Assembly: GCF_000143415.4 (NCBI RefSeq)
Contig: NW_003314265.1
Coordinates: 2,441,387 to 2,505,386 of the forward strand
Reading direction: 5' to 3'
Length of the DNA: 64,000 bases
Source of the DNA: Selaginella moellendorffii
Lineage: Eukaryota; Streptophyta; Lycopodiopsida; Selaginellales; Selaginellaceae
The translations under genes were made by a program, and so were the position numbers. Below are positions 9,479 through 19,900 of this stretch, piece after piece (positions within the stretch are counted from its first letter, which is position 1; each line of letters starts with the position of its first letter). Below the pieces are notes generated by a model. That model was given only the letters and a program-made list of their open reading frames with translations, searched no databases and was not told the origin of the DNA.

Positions 9479-10827
9479 TCCTTGCAGGAGACACTTCTTC
9501 AAAGGCAAATCAAGCAAGCACCAGCCAAGCTCAAACTGACAGTGGTCATAAAAAGCGAAAGCACATTGGACAGTCGTCGGGATCAAAGGCGTTTGATTCG
9601 AAAAGGAAGAAGGGCAATGAAAAGATGATAGGTAATGCCTCGCGGTCACCACCTCCTGACTCAGATTCCTATGGCGGACTCCCCTTCCCCAATCTCAATG
9701 GAGAGGTACAATGGATGAAGGATGCTTTTCAAGTCAGGGCCACGTTTTTCTCATCTCGTCGTCTTCGAAGGCTGCAAGAACGTGCAGAAACCATGTTAAG
9801 ACAGTCGGGTGAGGATACGGTCCTAGGTCACGCACTAAAACAGGCTATGGATGTCTTGTATTTTGAGATGGAGACTTGGCCAGATGATTTTCCCAAGATG
9901 GTCCTGGAAAAACAAGCCATCCAGCCTGAGCAGCCTATGGAAGAAATGCAGGAGGGGGATGAGGAGTCAGAGAAAGATAATGAGCAGGAAGAGCAAAAGG
10001 ACAAAGAGGAGGACAAAGAAGAGGAGGACGAAGAAGAGGAGGACAAAGAGGACTTGGATGGTCCTCACAATGGTGACGATCACAATAACAACGACGACGA
10101 TGATGACGACGATGGCCAGCCTGAGGTGGCCAAAGAGCAGTGGAGGAAGGTCATACAAGACAAACCATCAGGTAAATAATAGTACATTCATTCCTAACCT
10201 TTTACCATTTCTAACATTGTCCATGTAGGTTGCAAAGCAAATGGTAAGTAGAGATTATTCAATTGAATTAAGATACAAACTCTAGCCTTTAGTGTCGAGG
10301 AAGGATAGTGCCAAGCAAGGGTCGAAACGTATGTCCAATCCTTCAGAATCAGCAGTGCGCCCAAGTGATATCGGTCCTAGTTCCTCAATAGCAGTTGATG
10401 GTAAATACAGTATAGTCGATTCAATGTGCTAATGAGTTTGTTTTTAGTAGCCAGTAGGGAGGATACCATCTCAATCGAAGGGAGATATTTGGACATGCAT
10501 ATGGATCCACCAGTGGACTCTACTTGCCTGCAAGAGTCATCAGAGCTGGTGGAGGCTACTATCCATATCAACGCCAAGCAAGCTGACCACGCTCCACTTG
10601 ATGCTGCCCATACCACTGAGTCAATCTTGTCCACGTATCCAACTGACGGTGACCAGGCGCCATTGGACCCGCATGAGGCCGCCCCAGCCGCCGAGCCGGT
10701 CATATCCTCATTTCCAACGGACTCAACGTGTGCCCAATCGTCTGACTACGCGCCGTTGGAACCTCCCTACACCGCCCCTGCTGCCTGTTCGGTCATGTCC
10801 ACTTTGCCAACGGAGGCACCAGCTGAA

Positions 10828-10849
10828 ATGGCGTGTGATCACACGCCAT
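10828..10849. repeat. 22-bp palindrome, copy 14, in coding exon
   Basis: Paralogue of 7476. The right arm is CACGCCAT here against CATGCCAT in copy 1. Confidence 0.85.
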
Positions 10850-10902
10850 CGGAACCACCCCATGCCACTGTTGAGCCAGTTGTACCAGAGTCTACAGCTG
10901 AA

Positions 10903-10924
10903 ATGGCATGTGCCCACACGCCAT
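10903..10924. repeat. 22-bp palindrome, copy 15, in coding exon
   Basis: Paralogue of 7551, ATGGCATG-N6-CACGCCAT, in frame. Confidence 0.85.
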
Positions 10925-11979
10925 CGGATGCGATTGACCCCACATTGCAGAGGAGAGTATTTCCGCCCTTCACGTTTCCTCGACCAAAACCCTCTCAACG
11001 ACCATCGGGAGCACCATTCGCTAATATTGTAGATGGTAAAATTGACTTGTACCATTTTTTATGTTGACGCATTTCATTTCAGAGTCATGGCGAAAGTACT
11101 GTATCATTTTTGATCTGAACGGTGTCCTTTTCTCCCATGAGCGTGGCTCGTCCTCGAATGTCACTGCACCCTCCAAAGCCTGCGGTCGCAAGTTGGTCAA
11201 AAGAGACAGATTCACATTAATCACATGGGAGAAACTGCGGGATCTAATAATGACCATGTGACACTTAAAACAGAGGGCCGGGTTCAATTTGCAATTGGGA
11301 GTTTGGACATCCATGATGCGCCACAATGCATTAACGTTGCTACAGATGATGCACGATCAAACGCGAGTAATATTACCATTTGACTTTCTCCTAACGCAGG
11401 AGGATTGCTTGACTATGGTCCATGTGAGGGGTAGCAAGCCCATCTTCGTCAAGCCAGAGGCTGTAGTGATGAACCGGACTGCTAGGTCAAGTGAAATCCT
11501 CATCATCGATGACTCGCCAATTAAAACTGCAGCAAACACGCACACATATGCAGTGCGCCCCATCTCTTGCAGTATGGAAACTAGGGAGAAGAAACCGTAT
11601 GTTCTGGGGGACCTTGCAAAACGGCTTGGAGCGATGGTGATAGAGAACTGGCCAGTCCAGAAGGTGGCTGCAGAAATCAACCAAATGGCAGATGGAACGG
11701 TATATCAGAAGCCATTTGATCGGACAGACATCAGTCATCATTTATGGCATGTATATTGTCTAGCCAAGCACTATCCGCATCTCCATAATTTGCTCAACCG
11801 GATGGGTTCTTCGACCACTGAACATGAGCGTGGACGTATTAGAGAAGAGATGGCATTACTATTGGGTTTAAATCCTGATAGTGTGGAGAGTGATGAAATT
11901 CCAAGATTATTGTATAGGCGTTGGAGGCAAAAAATAATAGTCTGAGATGGCATGTATTTATTTAAAAATGTAACTTATT

Positions 11980-12001
11980 ATGGCATGGGGTTCCATGCCA
12001 T
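11980..12001. repeat. 22-bp palindrome, copy 16, 3' of the gene
   Basis: ATGGCATG-N6-CATGCCAT, a perfect stem, 35 bp after the phosphatase stop codon. A decayed relative lies at 12259-12280 (ATGGCATG present, right arm lost). Confidence 0.85.
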
Positions 12002-12389
12002 TGTATTAATATTAAAAGACAATTCTTTGAGAGGATTTGCATTTACAGCATGTTATTGGAAGTCTACGAAGTTGTTTTATTAATAAGGGGAAAGTAAAGA
12101 TTGAATGGGGACTTGGGCTCCACCTAGACTCGGAGCAACTGAGCCAATATTAAAAGGATGGAAAGAAATTGGACGACGATGACAAGGAGAAGAGAGAGGT
12201 GAAGCAGTGGCAGGGGGAGGAGAAGTGATTGAGTAGACATTTCCTTGTTTAAAATAAAATGGCATGTGCCTCAATGCAGTTGAATTTTGTTATATTTATA
12301 TACTATATAAAGGTTTGGAAACCTTATTTTACAAGTGGGATAATGACAATTCCCACTTTAACGAAATAGAGCTTCTATACAAGCCAATA

Positions 12390-13760
12390 TTCTATTTGTG
12401 GAAGGTTTTCAATTGACACTTTGTCTCCTTCACGCCACCATATGCACATCTCATTTGCCTTTGTATTATGCTCCTCTTTAGTTGATGCATCCATCCATTC
12501 CTGACAAAGCTGCTTGAACTCGTGATGGAAGTCAGATTTGATGCATCGGCAATGTTCGTTAACACTCTTTGCCCAATGAAATTTACAACTCTTCTCTCTA
12601 CCTTGTAACGGCTAACTTTTATCACCTCCAAATACTTGTCGTACAGCCAATCAGATAGCACTAGCAGCATTTGCCATGAAACCACAGAAGTTGGGTTTCT
12701 TCCCGGTTCACTGTTTAACAACTTCAGATATACATGTCTAAAAGACAGTTTGTGCTTGAAAATCTTGAACCTTGAATTTGGCTATAGCTATAGTCAAGTT
12801 GCACTGCACCTATAGAAGGAATGGTTATAATGTAAATCGGTATGAAATCCTTAAAAAATGAATAATTACTTACTTGTGATCATAAACATGATCTCCCATA
12901 ATTGACCAGCATGAAATTCGTTCCATGTGGTCAAAATGGATCCAGGAATTAACCAAGTCCCCATCTCCATCCATATCCATTCATTGTACAAAGTCCACAC
13001 CAAAAGCAGGACCAAGGGTAGACATTTTAAAGATGAAATGGTGTTGATTATTCACTTGGCTAACTAGTCATTTGGCTAACGAACAAGCTCCTATAAACTC
13101 ATAGGGACATTTTCTTTTTAGCTCCAAAATCCCATTCAATCTAGATTGAGGCTTTCTATCTTGCCCTTCTTGCATCCAATTCTTTATTCTACTAAAAAAA
13201 AGAGTATTATTAGTGATAAAGTAGAGTTAAGTATTAATTTTATACCTATTTAAATTTGTCATGGGTTCTATATTTCGAAGTAGGTCCTTCAAGCTATTCT
13301 CCGTGAACTCTTTTTTGCTATTAAATTGTAGCAACATGTCAACCACATAATCCTTTAGTATAGACTGTTGAACACACTTTAGAGTTGCAGCACTTTTCTT
13401 CCCAACTTCTGTAGTAACAGCAGCCTTCAAATTGCGAAAAGAATCACGGTGGATTCCTTCCTCTTCGTGCGTGGTTTTTTCGCGCGCCAACCAACTTTTT
13501 CGAGTTTGACTCTCTCTCACTTGTCACAAAAGAATGGAACTCTCTTAAAGGGAAGAGAGCATGGAGATGAGAGGGAGAACAAACAATCAATGCTACAACT
13601 TTTGTGATTGACTGGCGCTTCTCACTCATAACCACATTCATTTCAATAATATTATTCCTCTCACAATCAATTATACATATCTTAATATCTAAAGCATTGA
13701 ATGATTGTGTCCATTGATCGCCATTAAAGAGAATGAAAATCATGACCATTGATCATGATT
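12390..13760 (-). other. AT-rich region with unrecognised minus-strand reading frames
   Basis: Open frames of 97-109 codons lie on the minus strand at 12392-12721, 13227-13520 and 13444-13749. Tracts resembling splice acceptors and donors lie between them, so a multi-exon gene is possible. I recognise no domain in their translations. One frame has a run 'LKCVQQSILKDYVVDMLLQF' that could be helical. The rest of 12002-13860 shows nothing I can name. Low confidence that any of this is a gene. Confidence 0.2.
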
Positions 13761-13904
13761 GTTGATCACGTCTGTTGATTTTTAGGGTTTTACACCTATG
13801 GTTTGAGCAACAAAGGGCGAGAGAAAAGCGTGTTTGAGTAGGGAAGGGCGAGAGAAAAGCAATTCAACTTAGCAATATGCTTCAAGACGCTCCTCAAACA
13901 AGGT

Positions 13905-14440
13905 ATGCTTCCTTGAGAAGGTCAGTTCGCGTGTGAATCAATGTCTCCTCACTTTCTTTCTTCCATGAGAAGTTTTCTATTTTCTTGACTTTTGTTCTTT
14001 CTTGAGGGATAGAGATGTCGGTTCTTGTGCAAACCAATATCTCCTAGCATTCTATTTCATTTTGCCCATCTCTACTTGGTTTTTTTTTTTTTTTCTTGTT
14101 GAAGGGGTGGGAAAGATTGGTTTGAGTGTGAATTGACGTCTCCCCACCTTCATTTTTTCTAGAAGCAAGCTTTATTGATTTTTTTCATGTTTCTAGTGCT
14201 ATATTTTAGAAAACAAAGAGAGATAGAAATGTCGGTTCTTGTGCGAACCGATATCTTCAAGGTTTTTTTTTTATTTCATTGACTTGATGGGGCATTTCAT
14301 GTGAAAATTAGAGGGTGGAAGATGTCGGTTCTTGCACAAACCAACTTCTCCCATATTCTTGTTGTGTTTTTCCTTTTTCTCAAGAGGTAGAGTGAGGTTG
14401 GTTCTCGTGCGAACCAACCTCTTCTAGTGACTTGTTGTCG
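13905..14440. repeat. Six-fold degenerate array with a GGTTC...GAACC hairpin
   Basis: Six units of roughly 70-105 bp each carry 'gatgtcGGTTCttgtgcGAACCaatatctcc' or a variant, at about 13920, 14027, 14128, 14230, 14322 and 14396. The core is a GGTT-N8-AACC inverted repeat. The units at 14230 and 14396 have the best arms; 13920 and 14128 have lost them. Each unit is followed by a T-rich stretch and 'gagagatagag'-like sequence. No reading frame spans the array. Confidence 0.7.
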
Positions 14441-14837
14441 CGAATGTGACTTCGGGTATTGAAAGTTATCTGTCAGCTAGTCCTTACAGACACTCTTACC
14501 TTACTGCCACGATGGCAGGAGGTCGGTATTGTTGGACCCGTTATCAGTTTCCCACTTGAGCTAATTGAGAAACTGGTCAATGACCATGCACTTAGATTGG
14601 ATAAATATAAGGTAGGAACCCTATGTGTTTCTTGCTAAGCATACTCGGCCTGGTTTGAGAAACTTGAGTCATTGGCTTGCACTTGCTAGTAACAAGAACC
14701 CCCGCGATATTGAGATTAGTCCCTCAATATTCGCTAGATGATAGCTTACCGTGTCTGCCAAACACCCTCGCTATCATGCCCTTTGTGTTAGTCTCATTTC
14801 GGTCCCAAATGCTAATTATGGAAAGTGTTTGGATTTG

Positions 14838-15255
14838 CTCATTTGCCATATCTATGGAACGTAAAGATCGGCCTGAACACAATAGTGTTCGTCCCATGTC
14901 CAAATTCGCAATCTAACGCCATTCCATATTTAGTAAATTTTGAGCTTGTCCCAAAGACTAACTCCTGATACTAAGGGAAGTTTGGGGTGAAAGCCCAAAG
15001 TGTGTGTTCCTCAAAGGGGGGGTGGCTATGGGGGGTTCCAAATGTATAGTAGGGATAGTGGGTAGGTTGGGTATGGCTGACCAACCTGAGGCATAGTCTA
15101 GCTTCTGCTTGCGTGCCTGTCCTTGTTCTGCGTCTGGCTTGGGTCTAAGCCCAAGTTCCATTCCATGCTAGTTGGTGGAGTACCCATGTCCTCGCGTTAG
15201 GCCACCGGTATGCCAAAATAGCACCAGACTCTATTTGGCTTCGTTTTGCGTGCTG
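14838..15255 (+). repeat. Dispersed repeat 'B', left part, interrupted by the large LTR element
   Basis: This is similar to 46562-46915 along its length (shared words include 'tccaaattcgcaatctaa', 'gactaactcctgatactaag' and 'taagcccaagttcca'). It ends at TGCTG (15251-15255), the target site of the LTR element. The continuation of B lies beyond the element (22755-22873 inverted, then 23078-23270). It has no coding content that I recognise. Confidence 0.65.
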
Positions 15256-16959
15256 TGTGAGACACAAAATCCCTAGGCCCCAAAGTGGAGCTGGAAGGGC
15301 ACCATGTGGTAGTGGCCAAAGCAAAAGCCAAACAAGTGTAACACATTTGGACTAAAAGCTCCATCTTGAAAGGTCGAGAGCGGGAGTGGAACTCCCAACA
15401 AAGTGCTCGAGGAATGAGTACGAAGCGAGCAATAAGCGAGGCTCTAAAAAAGGACCCAAAAGGACCAAGATGGAGTCCGAGATGGAGTCTGAGATGGAGT
15501 CCGAGATGGACCAAGACGAAGTCCGAGATGGAGTCCGAGACAGAGTTCGAGATGGACTGAGACGGAGTCCGAGATGGATCCGAGATGGAGTCCGAGATGG
15601 AGTCTGAGATGGAGTCCGAGATGGAGTCCGAGATGGAGTCCGAGATGGAGTCCGAGATGGAGTCTAAGATGGAGTCCGAGATGGACCCGAGATGGAGTCT
15701 GAGATGGAGTCTAAGATGGACCAAGACGGAGTCCAAGATGGAGTCCGAGATGGATCCGAGATGGAATCCGAGATGGAGTCCAAGAAGGACCCGAGATGGA
15801 GTCCAAGGTCAAGACTGAGACCGGGACCGAGACCGAGACCGAGACCAAGACTGAGACCGAGACCAAGACTGAGACCTAGATCGGGACCGGGACCGAGACC
15901 GAGCCCGAGTCCAAGCCCGAGTCCGAGTCCGAGTCCGAGTCCGAGTCCGAGTTCGAGTCTAAGAGGGTGAAAGCCCAAAGCATTCGTCTCCCAGACCTTG
16001 GGGGGTTTGGTGAGCTCCAAAAGTATAGTAAAGGGGAGGACTGTAGTGGAGCTAGTTTGGCCAGGAAAGGCCAGTTTGGCCCAAGAAGGCTGTACCCAGT
16101 GTTGGGTGATGAGCTGCCCATTGGGAAGTCCAAGACTAAAGTGAACACGGACCGACAAGCGGGGTAACTTGGTGAAGTGTTCAAGAGCCGGCTCTAGTTC
16201 CCCCGGGAGATCGACTGGCCGATACTCCCAATCCAAGTGTGGGTGGCACTACCTACTTGGATATCAGGCGTGGCTCAACGGAACCTCGCTCTAAGCCCAT
16301 GGCTAGAGCACCCAAAGGCGGAAGGCGGGGAGAGTACCCACAAGGCTTGCGTAAGGCCATGGTGTTCCGAAATGTTGTCCTAAAGGCCTAGACTGTGGAA
16401 AGGAAGAGGAGTAGGCCTCGGGTGTAGTGACCAAGGATACAGTCATGCAGTGAGGAAGTCCTAGAGGACTGTGGGACTTAGTGGTCGGGCTTGTGGGCCT
16501 TGATCCAGTGGCAGTGTTGGCGAATACGGCCAAGGGCAAAAAGGGACTCAGTGGGGACCAGAAAGGAGATATTGGGGAAGGCTATTCCTCATGTTTGCGG
16601 GCATCCTAAGGATGCTAAGGAGTGGATCTGGGATGACCACTCATGGATGGATGGCCCAGTCTTGGAGAGACGGGATTGCAATGAAGGTGGTGTTGGACCA
16701 CTGATGTGACCAAGGTGATTGGGCATGGCCTAGCGTAACAGGCTGGTATGTTGGTGGTGCCTTGGGGTGTCGGTCATGGAACCGGACACGTGGAGCACTT
16801 ATACCAAGTGCAAAGGTTGAGTGGCATGGATGCCATTCTCGGGGCTAGCAAACCCCAAGTCCTGAGTGGGACTTATGGAGGTTGTGAATGAAACTCCTCC
16901 AAGTGGTTGGAGGTGCGGTTAAGTGACTAAAGTAGAATGGAAAAATTTAGTCTCTTACA
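15256..16959 (+). mobile_element. 5' LTR of large non-autonomous LTR element 1
   Basis: It begins TGTGAGACAC and ends TCTCTTACA (TG...CA), about 1.7 kb. It is preceded by TGCTG and followed directly by a primer-binding site. The same sequence recurs as the 3' LTR at 21008. The LTR contains a variable tandem array (15457-15962) that yields long spurious frames rich in Met-Glu-Ser or Pro-Arg. The remainder is non-coding. Confidence 0.85.
15457..15962. repeat. VNTR inside 5' LTR: GAGATGGAGTCC-type and GAGACCGAGACC-type units
   Basis: The first block is built from 12-bp 'gagatggagtcc' units with GAGATGGACCC variants. The second is built from 6-bp 'gagacc' and 'gagtcc' units. Six-fold periodicity keeps all six frames open, so the long predicted proteins here are artefacts. 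Confidence 0.9.
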
Positions 16960-16975
16960 ATTTGGTATCAGAGTT
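16960..16975 (+). promoter_or_regulatory. Primer-binding site of LTR element 1
   Basis: 'tttggtatcagagttg' begins one base after the LTR end. TGGTATCAGAG is complementary to the 3' end of plant initiator tRNA-Met, the usual plant primer. Confidence 0.85.
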
Positions 16976-19900
16976 GTTCCTTAGTTCAACTTTTATTGGT
17001 GCTCAAGTATATCACTATTGATATTGGCATTGGAAGGTCCTAGGAGTGGGCCTATCCTTGAGGAGTAGCATGTCGAGAGGACATGGCTCCCCACTCAAGT
17101 TCATGCGTGAACTTGGGCGCGATGTGGTGGATAGAAAAGGGCCAGTAAGGGAATGACTTTGGGATCTTGGGAACAGTATAAGGGTTTCCTCAGAGAGTTG
17201 AGGATGTGATCCAAATGAGTGTTTGACGTAGCCAACTAGCTAATGTAGTGGTGGTAAACAATTATAGTCAGGATCACGAGAAAGATAGAGACTCCAAAGC
17301 AATAAAGGAGTCACAAGATTATCCTCATATAGTTGAGGTTGGTGCTCAGGAATGTGAGACCAGAAGTAATGACTGCGGGAGGTCAAATACGGAAAAGGAC
17401 ACAAGTCCTTGAAATGGTAGCCGGAGCTACCTCTAATAAATGCTGGAACAACCTAAGGAGTTGGGGGTGTACTCAAATGATGAGTTGGTATTCTCATCAT
17501 ATGGACAAGTGGTCATAAGGGGCAAAAGGTTGCCCCTAGAGAACAAATCAAGTGTCGAAGTAACACTTGCAAAAGATGGTCCTTGTGAGTAGGACATGAA
17601 TACAAAGAATTGTATTCCAGTGAGCTAGCACGTCAAAAGTAGGACCTTATGGGTCGTCAGATTAATAAAGTCCAAAAGGTTGAATGACTCCAATAAAGTC
17701 AAGGAATAATCCTAAGGGCTTGAGGAAAGCATTTGGACTAAGGTGTGTGGTGCCCCACAAAGAATAGGGAGGATCTTGAGATCCAAGCATGAGAGTAGTA
17801 TGTATCTCATTGATGGCAGAAGGTGCCATGCTAAAGTCGTGGGAAAGAGTTCCCTAGAAGAAAATAACTTTGACACAAAGTTGTGCATGAACTCTATGGT
17901 GCAGTGCTAATGGATAGTTGGTATGAGAAACGACTGGGTTGGTCTTGGCAAAGACTTAGACACAAGTGCAAAGTGTCATAAAGGCAAACACATCGAGCCG
18001 ATGGTGTGGAGACACCAAATGGGCCAAGATGTGATGCCTTGAGGTTATGTTGATGGGTTCATGAGAACCCTTGGCCAAGGGAATCCCAATGGAAATGGGA
18101 ATGGCATAGCCTATGCTGGAAGGCATGTGGTTGAAGTGTGGTGACCCAGATAATGATGGAAGTGTGGAAGCACCAAGCAATGAGTTGTAGGACTTGACAA
18201 CTATGAGGCAACTAAGCATGAGGTGCAGGTAATTGGTTAAACGGGTAGAAGGTAGCTACCCAAGACTTTTTAATGGTATAAAAAAGTTAAATATACCCTT
18301 ATTGGGGATAAGTTGCTTATGTTGCGATATAGAAGGTCAATGTCATAAAAGGAAATGGTCATTATCAAGGACGCCATCATTGGGATACCCAAACACTCTA
18401 GAACCCCAAGAGGTGGTGTTTAGAGTCACAAGGGCATTAGATAAATCCTAAGGGACTAAGTCCTTAGTGAATGATGGATAGGAGGTGCTATCTAAACATC
18501 CAAGGTTCTGGAGACAGAAGAAATCCGTCTACCCAATTTGGACAAAGCCAAAAATGGGATTTTGGCAAGGCTAGTAATGGGCATATAGAGGCCCATAAGT
18601 AGCAATGTTAATCCCGGTATATGGGATTATAAGGTGAGCATGCCCAAATTGAGGAACCATTCCCTAAGCTATTGGGTAGGTTCATCCCTATGAATATTTG
18701 CTAAGGCATGGTAGAAGGTGCAAAACTATCCTCCTAGTTTGGAAGAGAATAACCAAAGGAAACATATGAGGCCAAAGGCAAGTAGTATTGGGATGGAATC
18801 AAACTATAGAAATCGAAGGGCATAACCAACGGTGGTTATGCAAGTTGGCAATGGAGAATCAAGAGGGTGCTCAAGAATGTTGCTACTAGCAACCACGATG
18901 CCATGGAGAGTCTAAAATGTGGAATTATTCATGTTAGACCATATGGGGAGTGGGGAGCTTGCGAAGGAGAAGCTTTAGCAAACTAAGGAACAGAGTTCCT
19001 TGAAGGTTCCCAAAGACAATTTTAAGTAGATAAATACCTAGAAAGCCAAGTGTAAATGGTTCCTAGAGTGCGCGAAATCAGAATGGCACCGCAGAAGCGT
19101 GGTCTTGAAGTTGGCCATGAGGCGAGGCTATCAAGGTTGGGGAAGTAGTCCCCAAGAGTTCAAAGAGAGGGCTTTGAACGAAAGTCGATGGCTAAGGACT
19201 TTCACGCTTATGCATGAACCATGTTACGGTGGTCGAATGACTTGCTAAATGAGATTGGCAAGTTAGGGGGACAAATACCCTAGTTGAGATGCTAACTTCA
19301 AAAGGGGTGGCCCATGAGGCCAAGCATGGAGGAGTCCATGCATGATCACAAACTTGTCAAATGAGAAGACTTGGTAGGGTGGAGGAACTAAGTTCCTAAG
19401 CTGTGATCTATAGCGCACTTTAAATATAAGTTAGTGCACCAGCGTGGGGAGTCATGCCAGGCATCCGGTATGATGCCGTCTGTAGATGCATATACGGAGG
19501 TTGGGTTCGAGTCCCGACCCTCTAGTGCTTGGGTTCGAGTCCCAAATCACTAGGGCGTGGTGATGGTTTGGAATATGACACTCATTTTTCGGTGGTCATG
19601 GACTCTCAGTGAGGAAACTAGTTTGGGCACACCGCCAAGCAAGGGATGCCTCGGAGTCGTAATGCACGGTTAGATTGCTTAGTGTGGCTCAACATATCTA
19701 ACTTGAACACTTAGTGTGAGTGGCACCAAGGATGTGGTGAATGAGATGGGGACACCCAGTCTCAGTTGCTATAGACCTTTAGTCGTAAGGGCTGGCTTGG
19801 GTGCACCGCCAAGTGTGGGGGATGCCCCCGGGGTTATGTTCAACAATTTGAGGGTCTAGAAGACCAAGTACCTATTGGCAACTCTGTTAAGGTGCCAAGG

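Larger units (their letters stand above)
8267..10171 (+). pseudogene. Beta-class DNA methyltransferase-like domain with acidic tail, copy 2
   Basis: It is nearly identical to 3808-6828 without the LINE. Exons: 8267-9188, 9239-9310, 9349-9438, 9488 onward fused to 10171. Lesions specific to this copy: a 10-bp deletion near 8731 (missing 'ggctcggttg' of copy 1) that shifts the frame and stops at about 8765, and a ~58-bp deletion near 9645 that removes the equivalent of 6231-6252 and the intron acceptor and fuses two exons. A 6-bp in-frame gain at about 9008 turns 'AIAGDSKG' into 'AIAPASDSKG'. The altered motifs DFTN and 'CVVEYNCGGLFF' are the same as in copy 1, so they predate the duplication. 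The acidic tract is shorter than in copy 1. This copy lacks an upstream ParB part and is joined out of frame to the truncated phosphatase of copy 1. Confidence 0.55.
10229..11945 (+). pseudogene. NLI/FCP1-type HAD phosphatase-like region, copy 2 (full 3' end, one nonsense codon)
   Basis: Exons: 10229-10243, 10293-10400, 10448-11035 and 11083-11945 (TGA stop 11943-11945), with introns 10172-10228, 10244-10292, 10401-10447 and 11036-11082. It contains 'FDLNGVLFSHERG', 'VWTSMM' and 'ILIIDDSP' like copy 1. It adds the missing C-terminus: 'VLGDLAKRLGAMVIENWP', typical of FCP1-like domains after the DD motif, then about 90 residues of helical tail. A TGA at 11259-11261 replaces the CGA (Arg) of copy 1, a direct C-to-T nonsense change, so this copy cannot make the whole domain. 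FCP1/SCP proteins dephosphorylate RNA polymerase II CTD or other phosphoproteins. Activity here is unproven because motif I has Asn in place of the second Asp. Confidence 0.62.

Noticed and set aside
821-12001. CRISPR-like array made of the 22-bp units
   Set aside because: Spacing is irregular, the host is a plant, and units lie in introns, exons and flanks rather than in an array.
15366-16236. Long open frames reading MESEMESEM, SISDSISDS, LGLGLG and similar on both strands, also at 20850-22175, 24019-24741 and 48108-48965
   Set aside because: They arise from hexamer/12-mer arrays inside LTRs whose period is a multiple of three, so all frames stay open. Flanking sequence is LTR, not gene.
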